DNA of 63,805 nucleotides from Chloroflexota bacterium. GTDB taxonomy: Bacteria > Chloroflexota > Dehalococcoidia > UBA2247 > RBG-13-53-26. The stretch covers positions 1 through 63,805 of the forward strand of contig PUNJ01000055.1 in NCBI GenBank assembly GCA_003551705.1, given 5' to 3'. The notes beneath the pieces were generated by a model. That model ran no database searches and was not told the origin of the DNA. It saw only the letters and a list, made by a program, of their open reading frames with translations. Within the stretch, counting starts at the first letter, position 1, and the number at the start of each line of letters is the position of its first letter. The translations under genes were made by a program, and so were the position numbers. This document shows, piece after piece, positions 27,502 through 35,832 of this stretch.

Positions 27502-27510
27502 ATTCTACCA
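27502..27510 (-). promoter_or_regulatory. Extended -10 promoter of the CoA-transferase pair
   Basis: Minus strand TG-G-TAGAAT. The -10 (27502-27507) ends nine bases before the ATG at 27492, predicting a leader of about two or three bases. Confidence 0.5.
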
Positions 27511-27640
27511 CGAGTGTCTGGTACTGGATACTGGGTACTCATGACTGTAGTGACCGGTGACCAGGTGCAAAGCAGATATCCCCAACCTGCCTGAAAGGCG
27601 GTCTGGTGCTGCTTGGCAGCTTACGAAGAAAGCAAAAACA

Positions 27641-27668
27641 TTGACTGTTGGAAAGTATAAGGTAGAAT
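27641..27668 (+). promoter_or_regulatory. Promoter upstream of the small membrane protein gene
   Basis: TTGACT (27641-27646), 16-base spacer, TAGAAT (27663-27668), about 110 bases ahead of a small gene with a strong ribosome site. Confidence 0.55.
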
Positions 27669-27779
27669 ATCGTCAAGAGGTCAGCGGCGACACAAAGGGG
27701 CTCGTCAATCCACGATTAATCCCGAGAGGCCGGTTATGAGCGCCGAAGGGTAGCTACAAGACCTGGACAGAAGGAGGAT

Positions 27780-27950
27780 ATGATGAAGGCTCTAGCCAAT
27801 TGGTATCTCAGCCGTACTTCCTGGCAAAGGCTTGTCATCGGGCTGGTATCCTGGCCCGTGGGGGTGGTGATTGTGGCTCTATGGCTGGTGTTTGTAGTCC
27901 TGGTGATGCCGGTTGCTGCCGTCGAAACCGTTCTCGAAGACAGCAAATAG
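27780..27950 (+). CDS. Small single-span membrane protein, unknown
   Basis: 56-residue protein. AAGGAGG at 27771-27777 is close to the paired ATGs at 27780 and 27783; the second gives better spacing. The order is a short basic, Trp-rich N-terminus (NWYLSRTSWQR), one long hydrophobic helix (LVIGLVSWPVGVVIVALWL and on to about residue 48), and a short acidic tail ETVLEDSK. I do not recognise a family. It precedes mobA by 150 bases on the same strand. Confidence 0.6.
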   Translation: MMKALANWYLSRTSWQRLVIGLVSWPVGVVIVALWLVFVVLVMPVAAVETVLEDSK

Positions 27951-28040
27951 GCCAGCTATCAATGGTGTGCACCAGCTCGAAGAACTCATTTGTGAAGTCC
28001 TCTTTTGGTGTTCGCAGCCGCTTCTGATGAACGTACGATT

Positions 28041-28069
28041 TTGTTCTCAGCAGGTAAGTACGATAGAAT
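28041..28069 (+). promoter_or_regulatory. Possible promoter of mobA
   Basis: TTGTTC (28041-28046), 17-base spacer, TAGAAT (28064-28069). The -35 is weak. Confidence 0.4.
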
Positions 28070-28102
28070 GGATCAGACGATGATCAAGTCGTCCCTGGAT
28101 CT

Positions 28103-28756
28103 GTGCAAGTGGCTCATATCGAACAACTGTCCTCAATCGTCCTCGCCGGAGGCAAATCCAAACGTTTTGGGCGTGACAAGCTTGGTGAAGAACTAGGCGG
28201 GCGCACGCTTTTTCAGCGAGTCATAGATACTCTTTCTCAGATCAGCGCTGAAATAATTGTAGCCGTTGCTTCTGATCAGCCTGTCCCACGCGCGGACTCG
28301 GCGGCTGTTAAGGTTGTTACCGATCTTATACCGGGCAAGAGCGCTTTGGGCGGCATATATACGGGGCTGAGTGTAGCAACCTCCGATCAAAGCCTGGTTG
28401 TGGCGGCTGACATGCCTCTGCTCAATGTAGGTTTGCTCAAGTACATGGTTGAGATATGTGATAATCACGATGTGGTCATACCACGGTTGGATAGCCGGCT
28501 GGAGCCTCTGCATGCGATCTATTCCAAGCACTGCTTGACCCCCATACGGGAGCAACTGGATACTGGAGAATTGGCAGTAAGGCATTTTCTCAAGCGAGTG
28601 CGAGTCAGATACCTGGAAACAGAAGAGATTGAGAGGTTTGATCCGGAGCGTTTGAGTTTTTTCAACATCAATGTCGAGGCGGACCTCGATATTGCCAGGC
28701 TTGTTTTGACTGGTTCCAGGCGTGATCAAGTTGACGGCGATGGACCGACAACGTAA
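28103..28756 (+). CDS. mobA: Molybdenum cofactor guanylyltransferase
   Basis: Attaches GMP to molybdopterin, making the dinucleotide cofactor used by DMSO-reductase-type enzymes. The nucleotidyltransferase signature LAGGKSKRFGRDKL is at the N-terminus, then GGIYTGLSVA and the metal-binding AADMPLL. 217 residues, usual length about 200. The start is uncertain: GTG 28103 or GTG 28109, neither with a strong ribosome site. No molybdoenzyme gene is in the window. Confidence 0.85.
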   Translation: MQVAHIEQLSSIVLAGGKSKRFGRDKLGEELGGRTLFQRVIDTLSQISAEIIVAVASDQPVPRADSAAVKVVTDLIPGKSALGGIYTGLSVATSDQSLVVAADMPLLNVGLLKYMVEICDNHDVVIPRLDSRLEPLHAIYSKHCLTPIREQLDTGELAVRHFLKRVRVRYLETEEIERFDPERLSFFNINVEADLDIARLVLTGSRRDQVDGDGPTT

Positions 28757-28837
28757 GATTGCTAAGGTACGAGTGCAAAATTTACTTGTTAGAATGTACC
28801 GCGCAGGTACAGACGGGAATTCTTATTGGAGGCTGAC

Positions 28838-29062
28838 ATGCGAGAGAAAGTAGAAGAATCGCTGGCCAGGGTAAGGCCAGCCTTGCAGGCTGATGGTGGA
28901 GATGTAGAACTGGTCGACGTCGATCCCAAGGATGGGGTGGTAACGGTCAAACTCACCGGGGCTTGTGGTGGATGTCCGATGGCGTCCATGACGCTCAAAA
29001 ACGGCATCGAACGTATTTTGCGAGAAGACGTACCGGAAGTAAAAAAGGTAGTCGCTGCCTAA
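28838..29062 (+). CDS. NifU C-terminal-domain Fe-S scaffold protein, canonical
   Basis: 74-residue Nfu-type protein that assembles or carries an Fe-S cluster. It has [13 protein letters not shown] and the CxxC motif [10 protein letters not shown]. The start is ATG 28838 with GGAGG five bases ahead. It is the first of three tandem related genes. Confidence 0.9.
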   Translation: MREKVEESLARVRPALQADGGDVELVDVDPKDGVVTVKLTGACGGCPMASMTLKNGIERILREDVPEVKKVVAA

Positions 29063-29150
29063 GAGGCACCTTCATCTGGCTCTTTCGTTGCCAGGTCTTG
29101 TTGTAATAAGGCCCATCCGTTGCAGCCGGATGTGACTTGGAGAATAAAGA

Positions 29151-29381
29151 GTGCGAAAGCAGGTAGAGCAATCGATAGCCAAGATCAGGCCCTATCTGGG
29201 CGTAAGCATAGTCGAACTGGTCGAGGTGGACGGTGGAGCCGTCAAGGTAAGGATTACTCAATCCCCCTGCTCCGCTGGAAACCCACTCTACTCGATACCT
29301 GAGGAAGTTATAGTATCCTTGCTCCAGGAACAACTGCAGGAAGATATTCCTGAAATCAACGAAGTTGTGGCCGTGCCGTAG
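29151..29381 (+). CDS. NifU-domain-like protein with incomplete CxxC (copy 2)
   Basis: 76 residues, collinear with the preceding Nfu protein (VEQSIAKIRPYLGVSIVELVEV). At the metal site it reads SPCSAGNPLYS, with one Cys only. The start is GTG 29151 with GGAG upstream. It should not bind a cluster in the standard two-Cys-per-subunit way; a partner or altered role is possible. Confidence 0.8.
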   Translation: MRKQVEQSIAKIRPYLGVSIVELVEVDGGAVKVRITQSPCSAGNPLYSIPEEVIVSLLQEQLQEDIPEINEVVAVP

Positions 29382-29428
29382 CTCGATGGGCAGAATGCAT
29401 GCTAGAAAAAGTATCAGAGGCATAGAGA

Positions 29429-29644
29429 GTGCGCGACAGGGTTGAGAAGTCGATTGACAAGATCACGCCCGCTTTGGGAGTCAATGTTGTTGAGCTGGTA
29501 GACGTAAAGGACGGTATCGTGAGCGTAAGGGTTTTTCCCTCGATCTGTTCTGCAGGCATGGCCCCGAAAACCATTCTGGCGTTGCTTGAAGAGCAGCTTC
29601 TCGAAGATGTGCCAGAGGTGACACAAGTAGACCTGCTCGAGTAG
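29429..29644 (+). CDS. NifU-domain-like protein with incomplete CxxC (copy 3)
   Basis: 71 residues, closest to copy 2 (VEKSIDKITPALGVNVVELVDV, then SICSAGMAPKT). Again only the first Cys of the motif remains and CSAG replaces CGGC. The start is GTG 29429 with AGAGG upstream. It completes a run of three Nfu-like genes spaced by 50-90 bases. Confidence 0.8.
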   Translation: MRDRVEKSIDKITPALGVNVVELVDVKDGIVSVRVFPSICSAGMAPKTILALLEEQLLEDVPEVTQVDLLE

Positions 29645-29770
29645 GGTCTGGGTCGTCCTGAAAGGACTCTCGCAAGTTCCTATGAAGTTGACTCTTTGTC
29701 AAGAACGGCTTGATAAGTCTTGCCAGCTATGAATTGTGCTCTCTTGTAGTGTAAGAAACTAGTAAGCTAT

Positions 29771-29789
29771 GTGGCAGATGTCCTGCCAC
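29771..29789. terminator. Hairpin between convergent nfu and zinc-ribbon genes
   Basis: GTGGCAG-ATGTC-CTGCCAC, a 7-bp perfect stem. On the minus strand it is followed by a T-rich stretch. A second 8-bp inverted repeat, CCCGTACA/TGTACGGG, lies at 29803-29832. Confidence 0.4.
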
Positions 29790-29857
29790 CGGCGAACCAA
29801 GTCCCGTACAGTCATGTACCGGAGTGTACGGGTTAGGTGAAACGTAATAGAGCCAGG

Positions 29858-30088
29858 CTAGTGGCAGGTACTGCAACTGGTGGCGGCACAACCGCTGCAG
29901 GAGCCTCCCCCACCGGCGACAGGCGCCGACATCTCGCCGGTCTTGGCAAAGGCCGCGAACATGGATGGGATACGATGAGCTTCGCAATTGCAGTGTATGC
30001 AGGGAGCTCCCTGGTCTGCGCAACTTATTGACCGCATTCTCTCAAATGTGGTCCCGCATTTGCTACATTTGTACTCGTAGATAGGCAT
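29858..30088 (-). CDS. FmdB-type zinc-ribbon protein
   Basis: 76-residue protein of the FmdB/CxxC regulatory-protein family: MPIYEYKCSKCGTTFE is the diagnostic start, followed by a second pair in CIHCNC and a Cys-rich tail (SCSGCAATSCSTC). The start ATG 30088 has GGAG six bases ahead; an extension to 30148 has no family match. Function in this family is poorly known; metal binding by the ribbon is likely. Confidence 0.85.
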   Translation of the reverse strand: MPIYEYKCSKCGTTFERMRSISCADQGAPCIHCNCEAHRIPSMFAAFAKTGEMSAPVAGGGGSCSGCAATSCSTCH

Positions 30089-30268
30089 GTTTACTCCATT
30101 CACATTGATTATAACTGACCAGGGAATCAACCTCAACACCAAGTGCATTCTTCGCCCTTTCGGGGTTCCAGGTAAATCCAGGGCCGGTGACAGGCGTTCA
30201 GCATGTTTCCTGGGGTGTCAGTGAGGTCTGGCCTGTTCCTGCTTGCTGCATGGACTATTGAAAAAATA

Positions 30269-30277
30269 TGTTATAAT
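30269..30277 (+). promoter_or_regulatory. Extended -10 promoter
   Basis: TG-T-TATAAT (TATAAT at 30272-30277), about 70 bases before the DUF2953-like gene; -35 not recognisable. Confidence 0.5.
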
Positions 30278-30344
30278 AACCTTGTCGAACAGTTAGCAAG
30301 GAAGCTCCTGACCGGTTACGGCGAAGAAGAGGGAGAGCATCGAT

Positions 30345-30953
30345 ATGTGGTGGATTATAGTCCTCGTCGTGGGAATATTGTTACTACTAGTCGTGCTACT
30401 CACCATACCCATCGATCTGGTGTTTTCTGTCGAGAGAAGCGACAGCCTGAAGATGAAAGCCAGGGTCAAGTGGATGTTTGGCCTGGTTGGCAAGGATATC
30501 GGCCGGGGCAAGAAGCGGGAACCCAAGGAACCCGCCAAGAAACGAAAAGGCAATATCTTGTCCCTTGTGGCTGCTTTCACCACGGAGGGTTTTGCTCAGA
30601 AATTCTTGAGTTTCCTGCGAGATGCTGTTCGCGCTCTCAAGGTACGTGAATTGAAAGCCAATGTAACGGTAGGACTGGGAAACCCTGCCGATACAGGCAT
30701 GCTGTTCGCGGTAATTGTGCCTACGATGGTGTTCTTCAGGTCGTTGGCCTCCGTCAATGTAGAGGTGGAACCTGACTTTGAAGAGGAGAAGTTACAGGGC
30801 TATTGCGCCGGGAATGTTAGGGCAACGCCTCTCAAATTCATGACAATTTCGATTCTTTTTCTGTTCTCAACCACCACTCTCAGGGCGTTGAGGGCATCTT
30901 TCAGGGCGCGCAAAGCCAAAGTCCCGTTACTGGAACGCCCGGCTTCACAATGA
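30345..30953 (+). CDS. DUF2953-like membrane protein
   Basis: 202 residues with an N-terminal transmembrane helix (IIVLVVGILLLLVVLLT), then IPIDLVFSVER and a charged loop rich in Lys and Glu. A second hydrophobic segment follows LGNPADTGMLFA near residue 125, and there is a basic C-terminus. The pattern of a small beta-like domain with GLGNPADTG matches what I recall of DUF2953. AGGGAGAG lies before the ATG. Function unknown. Its last nine bases overlap the convergent HAD gene. Confidence 0.65.
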   Translation: MWWIIVLVVGILLLLVVLLTIPIDLVFSVERSDSLKMKARVKWMFGLVGKDIGRGKKREPKEPAKKRKGNILSLVAAFTTEGFAQKFLSFLRDAVRALKVRELKANVTVGLGNPADTGMLFAVIVPTMVFFRSLASVNVEVEPDFEEEKLQGYCAGNVRATPLKFMTISILFLFSTTTLRALRASFRARKAKVPLLERPASQ

Positions 30954-31688
30954 GGCCAGATATCTTCCCAGGTCTTTTTCCCCGATGGGCACGAAAGCAT
31001 CGTATTCTTTCCTGTAAGCCTGCTTAGCTTCATCATGAGCCATGAAGGAAACAACGGGGTAACCTACCAACCGAAAGCAGCCCTCGTCAACGTCACTGTC
31101 CCCCACGTACACAACCCTATCCCCATGGATCTGGAGTTTTTCCAGGATGCTACATAGCCAATCGGCCTTGTTGCGGTAGACCCTTAGTTCGAAGCCGATC
31201 GCCCTCCCATCCTTTTCTTTGAGGGAGTTAGCATGGCAGAAGTCGAAGATATTACCGAAGCCGGCTGCCTGCAATATGCTCATGATACCAAAATCGAAGC
31301 CGCCGCTCAGTACTCCTGTGCACTTCCCGCTTTGGTGGCAAGCATTGATCGCTCTAAGAACTCGCAGGTCAAGCTTGCTTTGAGTCTGACCTCTACGGGC
31401 ATACCTGTGGACTGCGTTCTTAATCGTCTCGATTGGGATTCCTCGCAATACATGCTCATTGTAGAGGCAAAACATGGCCCGAACGAAGTCGAAGTTCTGA
31501 TCGCGGCGTTTCTCTCCATAAAGGGCGTCTAATTGTCGTTTAACTTGAAGCATATGCAGCATACGGACAGGACGAAAGGGTATATATGTTTTGAATATGT
31601 CCTGCCCGATAAAATATAGGATGGACTTCTCATCGCGATCGGCGAATATGGTGCCGTTCCAATCGCATATGACAGCGTCATAAGGCAT
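30945..31688 (-). CDS. HAD-superfamily phosphatase
   Basis: 247-residue haloacid-dehalogenase-type hydrolase. Motif I is CDWNGTIF, where the second acidic residue is Asn; motif II lies in GVLSGGFDFG; motif IV is YVGDSDVDEGCF. GGAGG precedes ATG 31688 by seven bases; an ATG-like extension to 31721 is not needed. It could be phosphoserine-phosphatase-like, but the substrate is unclear. It shares the strand with the DUF6506-like gene upstream. Confidence 0.8.
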   Translation of the reverse strand: MPYDAVICDWNGTIFADRDEKSILYFIGQDIFKTYIPFRPVRMLHMLQVKRQLDALYGEKRRDQNFDFVRAMFCLYNEHVLRGIPIETIKNAVHRYARRGQTQSKLDLRVLRAINACHQSGKCTGVLSGGFDFGIMSILQAAGFGNIFDFCHANSLKEKDGRAIGFELRVYRNKADWLCSILEKLQIHGDRVVYVGDSDVDEGCFRLVGYPVVSFMAHDEAKQAYRKEYDAFVPIGEKDLGRYLASL

Positions 31689-31783
31689 CACCCTACCTCC
31701 CCACAACCCAGGCAGAATCACAACTCCGGCTGCCGATGGGGCGTGTTACCGGCCGGTACTAGACAATTATAGCGCTTGAACTG

Positions 31784-32098
31784 CTATGCTACGTTGAAGA
31801 TCTCGTCACCGCCCTTCTGGCCGATGATGGGGTGTGAATCGAACCGCACAGCACCTACGGGTACCTGGCCTTGTACAGCTTCGCAGACCTTGGCCAGCCC
31901 GAGGTTTCCGAAGCCGGCACAGAGTTCAATAGCCAGGACACCTTCGTCAACAAGCTGCTTGCTGATGCTGGCTGCCTCCCGGTAGTCCTTAACAGGCACG
32001 ACAACCAGGTCCAGCATGGTGCTATGGTCAAGAGTCATGGCGTTCTTGGGGTCTCCATCGGGTGCCAGGAACATGAAAGCTACCTTGATTTTTGACAT
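31784..32098 (-). CDS. DUF6506-like small protein
   Basis: 104 residues: KIKVAFMFLAPDGDP, a middle KQLVDEGVLAIELCAGFGNLG block and VPVGAVRFDSHPI. This matches my memory of the DUF6506 family, whose role is unknown. GGGAGG precedes ATG 32098; the ORF extends to 32167 but that part has no such signal. Confidence 0.6.
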   Translation of the reverse strand: MSKIKVAFMFLAPDGDPKNAMTLDHSTMLDLVVVPVKDYREAASISKQLVDEGVLAIELCAGFGNLGLAKVCEAVQGQVPVGAVRFDSHPIIGQKGGDEIFNVA

Positions 32099-32155
32099 AT
32101 TGGCCTCCCATTGTGTTGGTAAATACAGAGTGACGGGTGTTGCCGGGGTAGGTAG

Positions 32156-32184
32156 ATTCTCAACCATGAGGGTGATTCTGTCAA
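32156..32184 (-). promoter_or_regulatory. Promoter of the DUF6506-HAD genes
   Basis: Minus strand TTGACA (32179-32184), 17-base spacer, GAGAAT (32156-32161). Confidence 0.55.
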
Positions 32185-32213
32185 GGCTGACGGCCCGCGG
32201 CGGTTGCGGCCAC

Positions 32214-32219
32214 TATAAT
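32214..32219 (+). promoter_or_regulatory. -10 element ahead of the ABC exporter
   Basis: TATAAT about 53 bases before ATG 32272; no convincing -35 at normal spacing. It is divergent to the promoter at 32156-32184. Confidence 0.4.
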
Positions 32220-32271
32220 TAGTTTGAACGCACCCCATTTCTTTGCTCCTGTTTGTACGAGGGAGAGCAGC

Positions 32272-33294
32272 ATGAATGCCATTTTGGTGGACAAGCTTAC
32301 CAAGGTCTTTCCTGGCGGGATCGTGGCGGTGGACTCGGTTGATTTCGATGTAAGAGTCGGAGAGATCTTCGGCTTCCTGGGACCCAATGGGGCCGGAAAG
32401 ACGACGACGATAAAGATGCTCAATACCCTGATCCGGCCCACGTCAGGTACAGCAATCATAAGCGGTTACGATATCCGCAAGAACGCTGCTGGGGTACGGA
32501 GAAGAATAGGATATGTAGGTCAGAACGTGGGTGTCGACGAATATGCCACGGCATGGGAAAACCTGGTCCTGTACGGTCATTTCTACCGGCTTGATCGCTC
32601 AACCTTGAAACAGCGGATGAATGAACTCCTTGACCTGGTTGATCTGGCAGGACATGAACACCGTATGGTCTCTACATACTCTGGCGGCATGCGGAAGCGA
32701 TTGGACATAGCCATGGGCCTCATACACTGGCCGGATGTGGTGTTTCTCGATGAGCCCACCGTTGGCCTGGATCCGCAGACCAGGGCACATATATGGGACT
32801 ACATCCGGGCTCTGGCCAGATTCTTGAACGTAACTATTTTCTTGACGACACATTACATGGATGAGGCAGACCAGCTGTCGGACCGCATCGCCATCATAGA
32901 CAACGGTAAAATTATCGCCGTAGGGACCCCTGACGAGTTGAAGAAATCGATCAGTGGAGATGTGGTCATCTTGTCCCCGTGTTCGGCCCGAGAAGAAGAT
33001 TGCCAGGGCTTCATTGAGAAGAGTCGCCAATCTCTGGCTGACAGGTCGTATGTGGTGGCCATGCAAGCCATGGAACGTGACCTGGCAGTCTATGTTACTG
33101 AGGGCGAAACAGCCTTGCCCGACATCGTCCGCCGGTTGAATCAAGATGGCATCGAGGTCAGAACAATAGCTTTCTCTCGTCCTTCGTTGGACGATGTTTT
33201 CTTGAGATATACAGGCAAGATCATTCGCGACCAGGAGGGGGTGCCGACTACCTATGCCGATATACAGCGTCGGAGAAACAAGAGAAAGTCATGA
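32272..33294 (+). CDS. ABC exporter ATP-binding protein (DrrA type)
   Basis: 340-residue ATPase of a drug- or lipid-type ABC-2 exporter. Walker A GPNGAGKTT, signature YSGGMRKRLDIA and Walker B VVFLDEPTVGLDP are followed by the H-loop in LTTHYMDEA and a C-terminal regulatory extension. The start at ATG 32272 follows GAGGGAGAG. Its stop overlaps the permease start (ATGA), indicating a two-gene transporter. Confidence 0.93.
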   Translation: MNAILVDKLTKVFPGGIVAVDSVDFDVRVGEIFGFLGPNGAGKTTTIKMLNTLIRPTSGTAIISGYDIRKNAAGVRRRIGYVGQNVGVDEYATAWENLVLYGHFYRLDRSTLKQRMNELLDLVDLAGHEHRMVSTYSGGMRKRLDIAMGLIHWPDVVFLDEPTVGLDPQTRAHIWDYIRALARFLNVTIFLTTHYMDEADQLSDRIAIIDNGKIIAVGTPDELKKSISGDVVILSPCSAREEDCQGFIEKSRQSLADRSYVVAMQAMERDLAVYVTEGETALPDIVRRLNQDGIEVRTIAFSRPSLDDVFLRYTGKIIRDQEGVPTTYADIQRRRNKRKS

Positions 33295-34058
33295 GTCTGG
33301 TTACCGACGTGTGGTTCCAACTTTTGCGCCATCTGAGGATGCAATTGCGTATGCGTATGTGGATAGTGGTGAGCCTCATACAGCCGATCATCTGGTTGGT
33401 CCTTTTTACACAGGTATTCACTTCCCTGTCGACCCTTCCGGACCTGGAAGGTGTCAGCTATCTACAGTTCTTCGCTCCGGGCGTTATCGTTATGACGGTC
33501 ATGTTTGGTTCTGCCTGGGCCGGTATGGGCCTGTTGCACGACATGGACATGGGCATTCTGGACAAGATGATGGCTACTCCGGTAACCAGGCTCTCAATCC
33601 TCCTGGCCCGGGTAATGGCCTCTATGATCGTGCTGCTGGTCCAGGCCATGGTCATATTGGGCATAGCTGTAATCATGGGTGTATACGTAACAACCGGCCT
33701 GCCAGGGCTCCTTGTCATGGTAATCCTGGTATCACTATTGGGGCTTGGCTTTGCCGCCTTCTCCAGCGGAGTAGCCATGTACGTCAAACGGTCGGAGCCC
33801 CTTGTCGGCGTCGTCAACTTCATCGCTTTGCCTACTGTCTTCCTCTCCTCAGCCATGATGCCCCCCAACCTTCTGCCCGAATGGCTTGATACCATGCGCA
33901 GGTTCAACCCGCTTGACTATGCGGTCACTGGCGTGAGAGACTTGGTCCTTAATGGATGGGTCTGGCCTGACTTGTTGTCGTCCCTGGGCGTGCTATCAGT
34001 CTGGGCTATGATGGGTACCATTTTCGGCATGATTATGTTCCGTTACAAACTGCAATGA
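33291..34058 (+). CDS. ABC-2 type permease
   Basis: 255 residues with six hydrophobic segments and the ABC-2 signature near the C-terminus (RRFNPLDYAVTGVRDL). Partner of the ATPase just upstream, with a 4-base overlap. The exported substrate cannot be inferred. Confidence 0.92.
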   Translation: MSLVTDVWFQLLRHLRMQLRMRMWIVVSLIQPIIWLVLFTQVFTSLSTLPDLEGVSYLQFFAPGVIVMTVMFGSAWAGMGLLHDMDMGILDKMMATPVTRLSILLARVMASMIVLLVQAMVILGIAVIMGVYVTTGLPGLLVMVILVSLLGLGFAAFSSGVAMYVKRSEPLVGVVNFIALPTVFLSSAMMPPNLLPEWLDTMRRFNPLDYAVTGVRDLVLNGWVWPDLLSSLGVLSVWAMMGTIFGMIMFRYKLQ

Positions 34059-34078
34059 ACTCGAAGCAAATGAGCTAG

Positions 34079-34984
34079 ATGAAATCCAGTGGAGAGTTGA
34101 CACGCATAACCCTGATTGGACTCGCACTAAATGTTGGATTAGGGTTATTGAAGCTTGTAGGGGGCATCTTAGTGACTTCCGCGGCCTTGATAGCCGATGC
34201 CGTTCATTCGCTTTCCGATGTGGCGACAGACTTGATCGCTCTGTTTGGCATACGTTTATCCTCCCGTCCTGCCGACGAGAGTCATCCTTATGGCCATGGG
34301 CGCCTTGACTCCATAGCAGCGTCCCTTGTTGGTACAGCCCTCATCATAGGTGGCGGCATCATTGCCTGGCGGGCAGTGGAATCGATCATTGACTTCGAGG
34401 AGCGTTTTCCAGGATATCCCATGCTATTGGTAGCTGCTATTTCCATCGTATCTAAAGAATGGATGTATCGTGCTACTCGACGGGTTGCCCGTCGCACATC
34501 CAGTCCTGCTCTTTCAGCCAATGCCTGGCATCACCGTTCGGATGCCCTGTCGTCAGTGGCCGTTTTTATCGGTGGGGCGGCTATTCTGGTAGGTTGGGGC
34601 TACGGCGACCAAGCGGCTGCACTCGTCATCGGGCTCATGGTTGCAGGAATAGGGGCTAACAATATTTGGAAGCTGTTTCAAGAATTCAGCGAAGGTTCCA
34701 TCTCGCGTGAAGAACGCCGGCGAATTGAGAATGTGGTGGGTCAGGTCCCGGGTATCCTGGGCTGGCACCAGTTGCGAACGCGTATGGTCGGTCGAGAAAT
34801 CTTCATGGATATCCATGTGCTGGTGGATCCAGATATCTCCCTTTCGGAAGCCCATGATATATGCAGCGCCGTGGAACAACGAGTATCCCAAGCCATGGAC
34901 AGGCCTACTAATGTTATTGTCCACTGCGAACCCGTTGAGAAGACACCTCCACCGGGAAAGTCGGGGGGCTTTCCCAGACCGTAA
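34079..34984 (+). CDS. Cation diffusion facilitator transporter
   Basis: 301-residue CDF metal/proton antiporter with six helices. HSLSD in the second helix and HRSD in the fifth supply the HxxxD metal pairs. A C-terminal cytoplasmic domain (residues about 205-290) has HQLRTRMVG and the late VIVHCEP block. Likely exports Zn, Fe or Mn; the metal is not determined. GAG precedes the ATG. Confidence 0.92.
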   Translation: MKSSGELTRITLIGLALNVGLGLLKLVGGILVTSAALIADAVHSLSDVATDLIALFGIRLSSRPADESHPYGHGRLDSIAASLVGTALIIGGGIIAWRAVESIIDFEERFPGYPMLLVAAISIVSKEWMYRATRRVARRTSSPALSANAWHHRSDALSSVAVFIGGAAILVGWGYGDQAAALVIGLMVAGIGANNIWKLFQEFSEGSISREERRRIENVVGQVPGILGWHQLRTRMVGREIFMDIHVLVDPDISLSEAHDICSAVEQRVSQAMDRPTNVIVHCEPVEKTPPPGKSGGFPRP

Positions 34985-35024
34985 TGCTGTTGTGGGTGGA
35001 CCGTGGTTCAAATGGCGCCTTGCT

Positions 35025-35032
35025 GCTACAAT
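35025..35032 (+). promoter_or_regulatory. Possible extended -10 before the NUDIX gene
   Basis: TG followed by C and TACAAT (35027-35032), 38 bases before the ATG; no clear -35. Confidence 0.35.
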
Positions 35033-35070
35033 GATGCCCAACAAGGTAGCACAGGTACGAAGTATCGTGA

Positions 35071-35832
35071 ATGATCACAAGACCCAGAGATGCAGCCACT
35101 CTCATCCTGATGCGTAACTCAACGCGTTGCCGGAATGAGATAGAGATTCTGATGCTGCGCAGGAATGTCAACAGTGCTTTTCTGCCCGGTGCTTATGTCT
35201 TTCCTGGGGGTAGCACGGAACCAGGAGATTCCTCGCCAATGGCAGAGAGACTATGTGAAGGACTATCGATTGAACAGGCAAGTACGGTCTTGAAGGGCGT
35301 TGAGCCTCCGGAGCGAGCACTTGGCTACTATGTTGCGGCGATAAGAGAGGTCTTCGAAGAAGCTGGTATACTTCTGGCTTATAGTAATAATGGCCAATGG
35401 GTAGGTATCAGCAGGGACGAGAAACAGCGATTTGTCGACTACCGCCGGCAAGTATTGGAGGACCCTTCGTCATTTCCCCGGATGATCCAGAAAGAAGGGC
35501 TGACCCTGGCAACCGACAAGCTGGCTTACTTTGCGCACTGGATCACTCCTGAGGTTGCGCCCATCCGTTATGATACCCGGTTCTTTGTGACCGCTGCACC
35601 TTCCGGCCAAGACGCCGTCTTTGATAACCAGGAAACCATCGACAGCAAATGGGTAACACCCAGGGAGATAATTGATGGCAGACGAAGAGGGGAGTTTTCC
35701 GTAGTCTTTCCGACCTTTTGCAACGTGAAGGACCTTGCTCAGTATTCTTCCGTTAGTGAAGTCATCGCTTCCACCATAGGAAAAGAAATACCTGCGATCC
35801 AGCCTCTGATAAATATGCTGCAGTTCGGCTAG
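35071..35832 (+). CDS. NUDIX hydrolase, NUDT19-like
   Basis: 253 residues, larger than simple MutT. RDAATLILMR leads into FLPGAYVFPGGSTEPGD; a large insert precedes the NUDIX core AAIREVFEEAGIL, as in the NUDT7/NUDT19-type enzymes that act on CoA or related diphosphates. Those enzymes cleave CoA derivatives in eukaryotes; the substrate here is inferred only. There is no strong ribosome site. Confidence 0.8.
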   Translation: MITRPRDAATLILMRNSTRCRNEIEILMLRRNVNSAFLPGAYVFPGGSTEPGDSSPMAERLCEGLSIEQASTVLKGVEPPERALGYYVAAIREVFEEAGILLAYSNNGQWVGISRDEKQRFVDYRRQVLEDPSSFPRMIQKEGLTLATDKLAYFAHWITPEVAPIRYDTRFFVTAAPSGQDAVFDNQETIDSKWVTPREIIDGRRRGEFSVVFPTFCNVKDLAQYSSVSEVIASTIGKEIPAIQPLINMLQFG

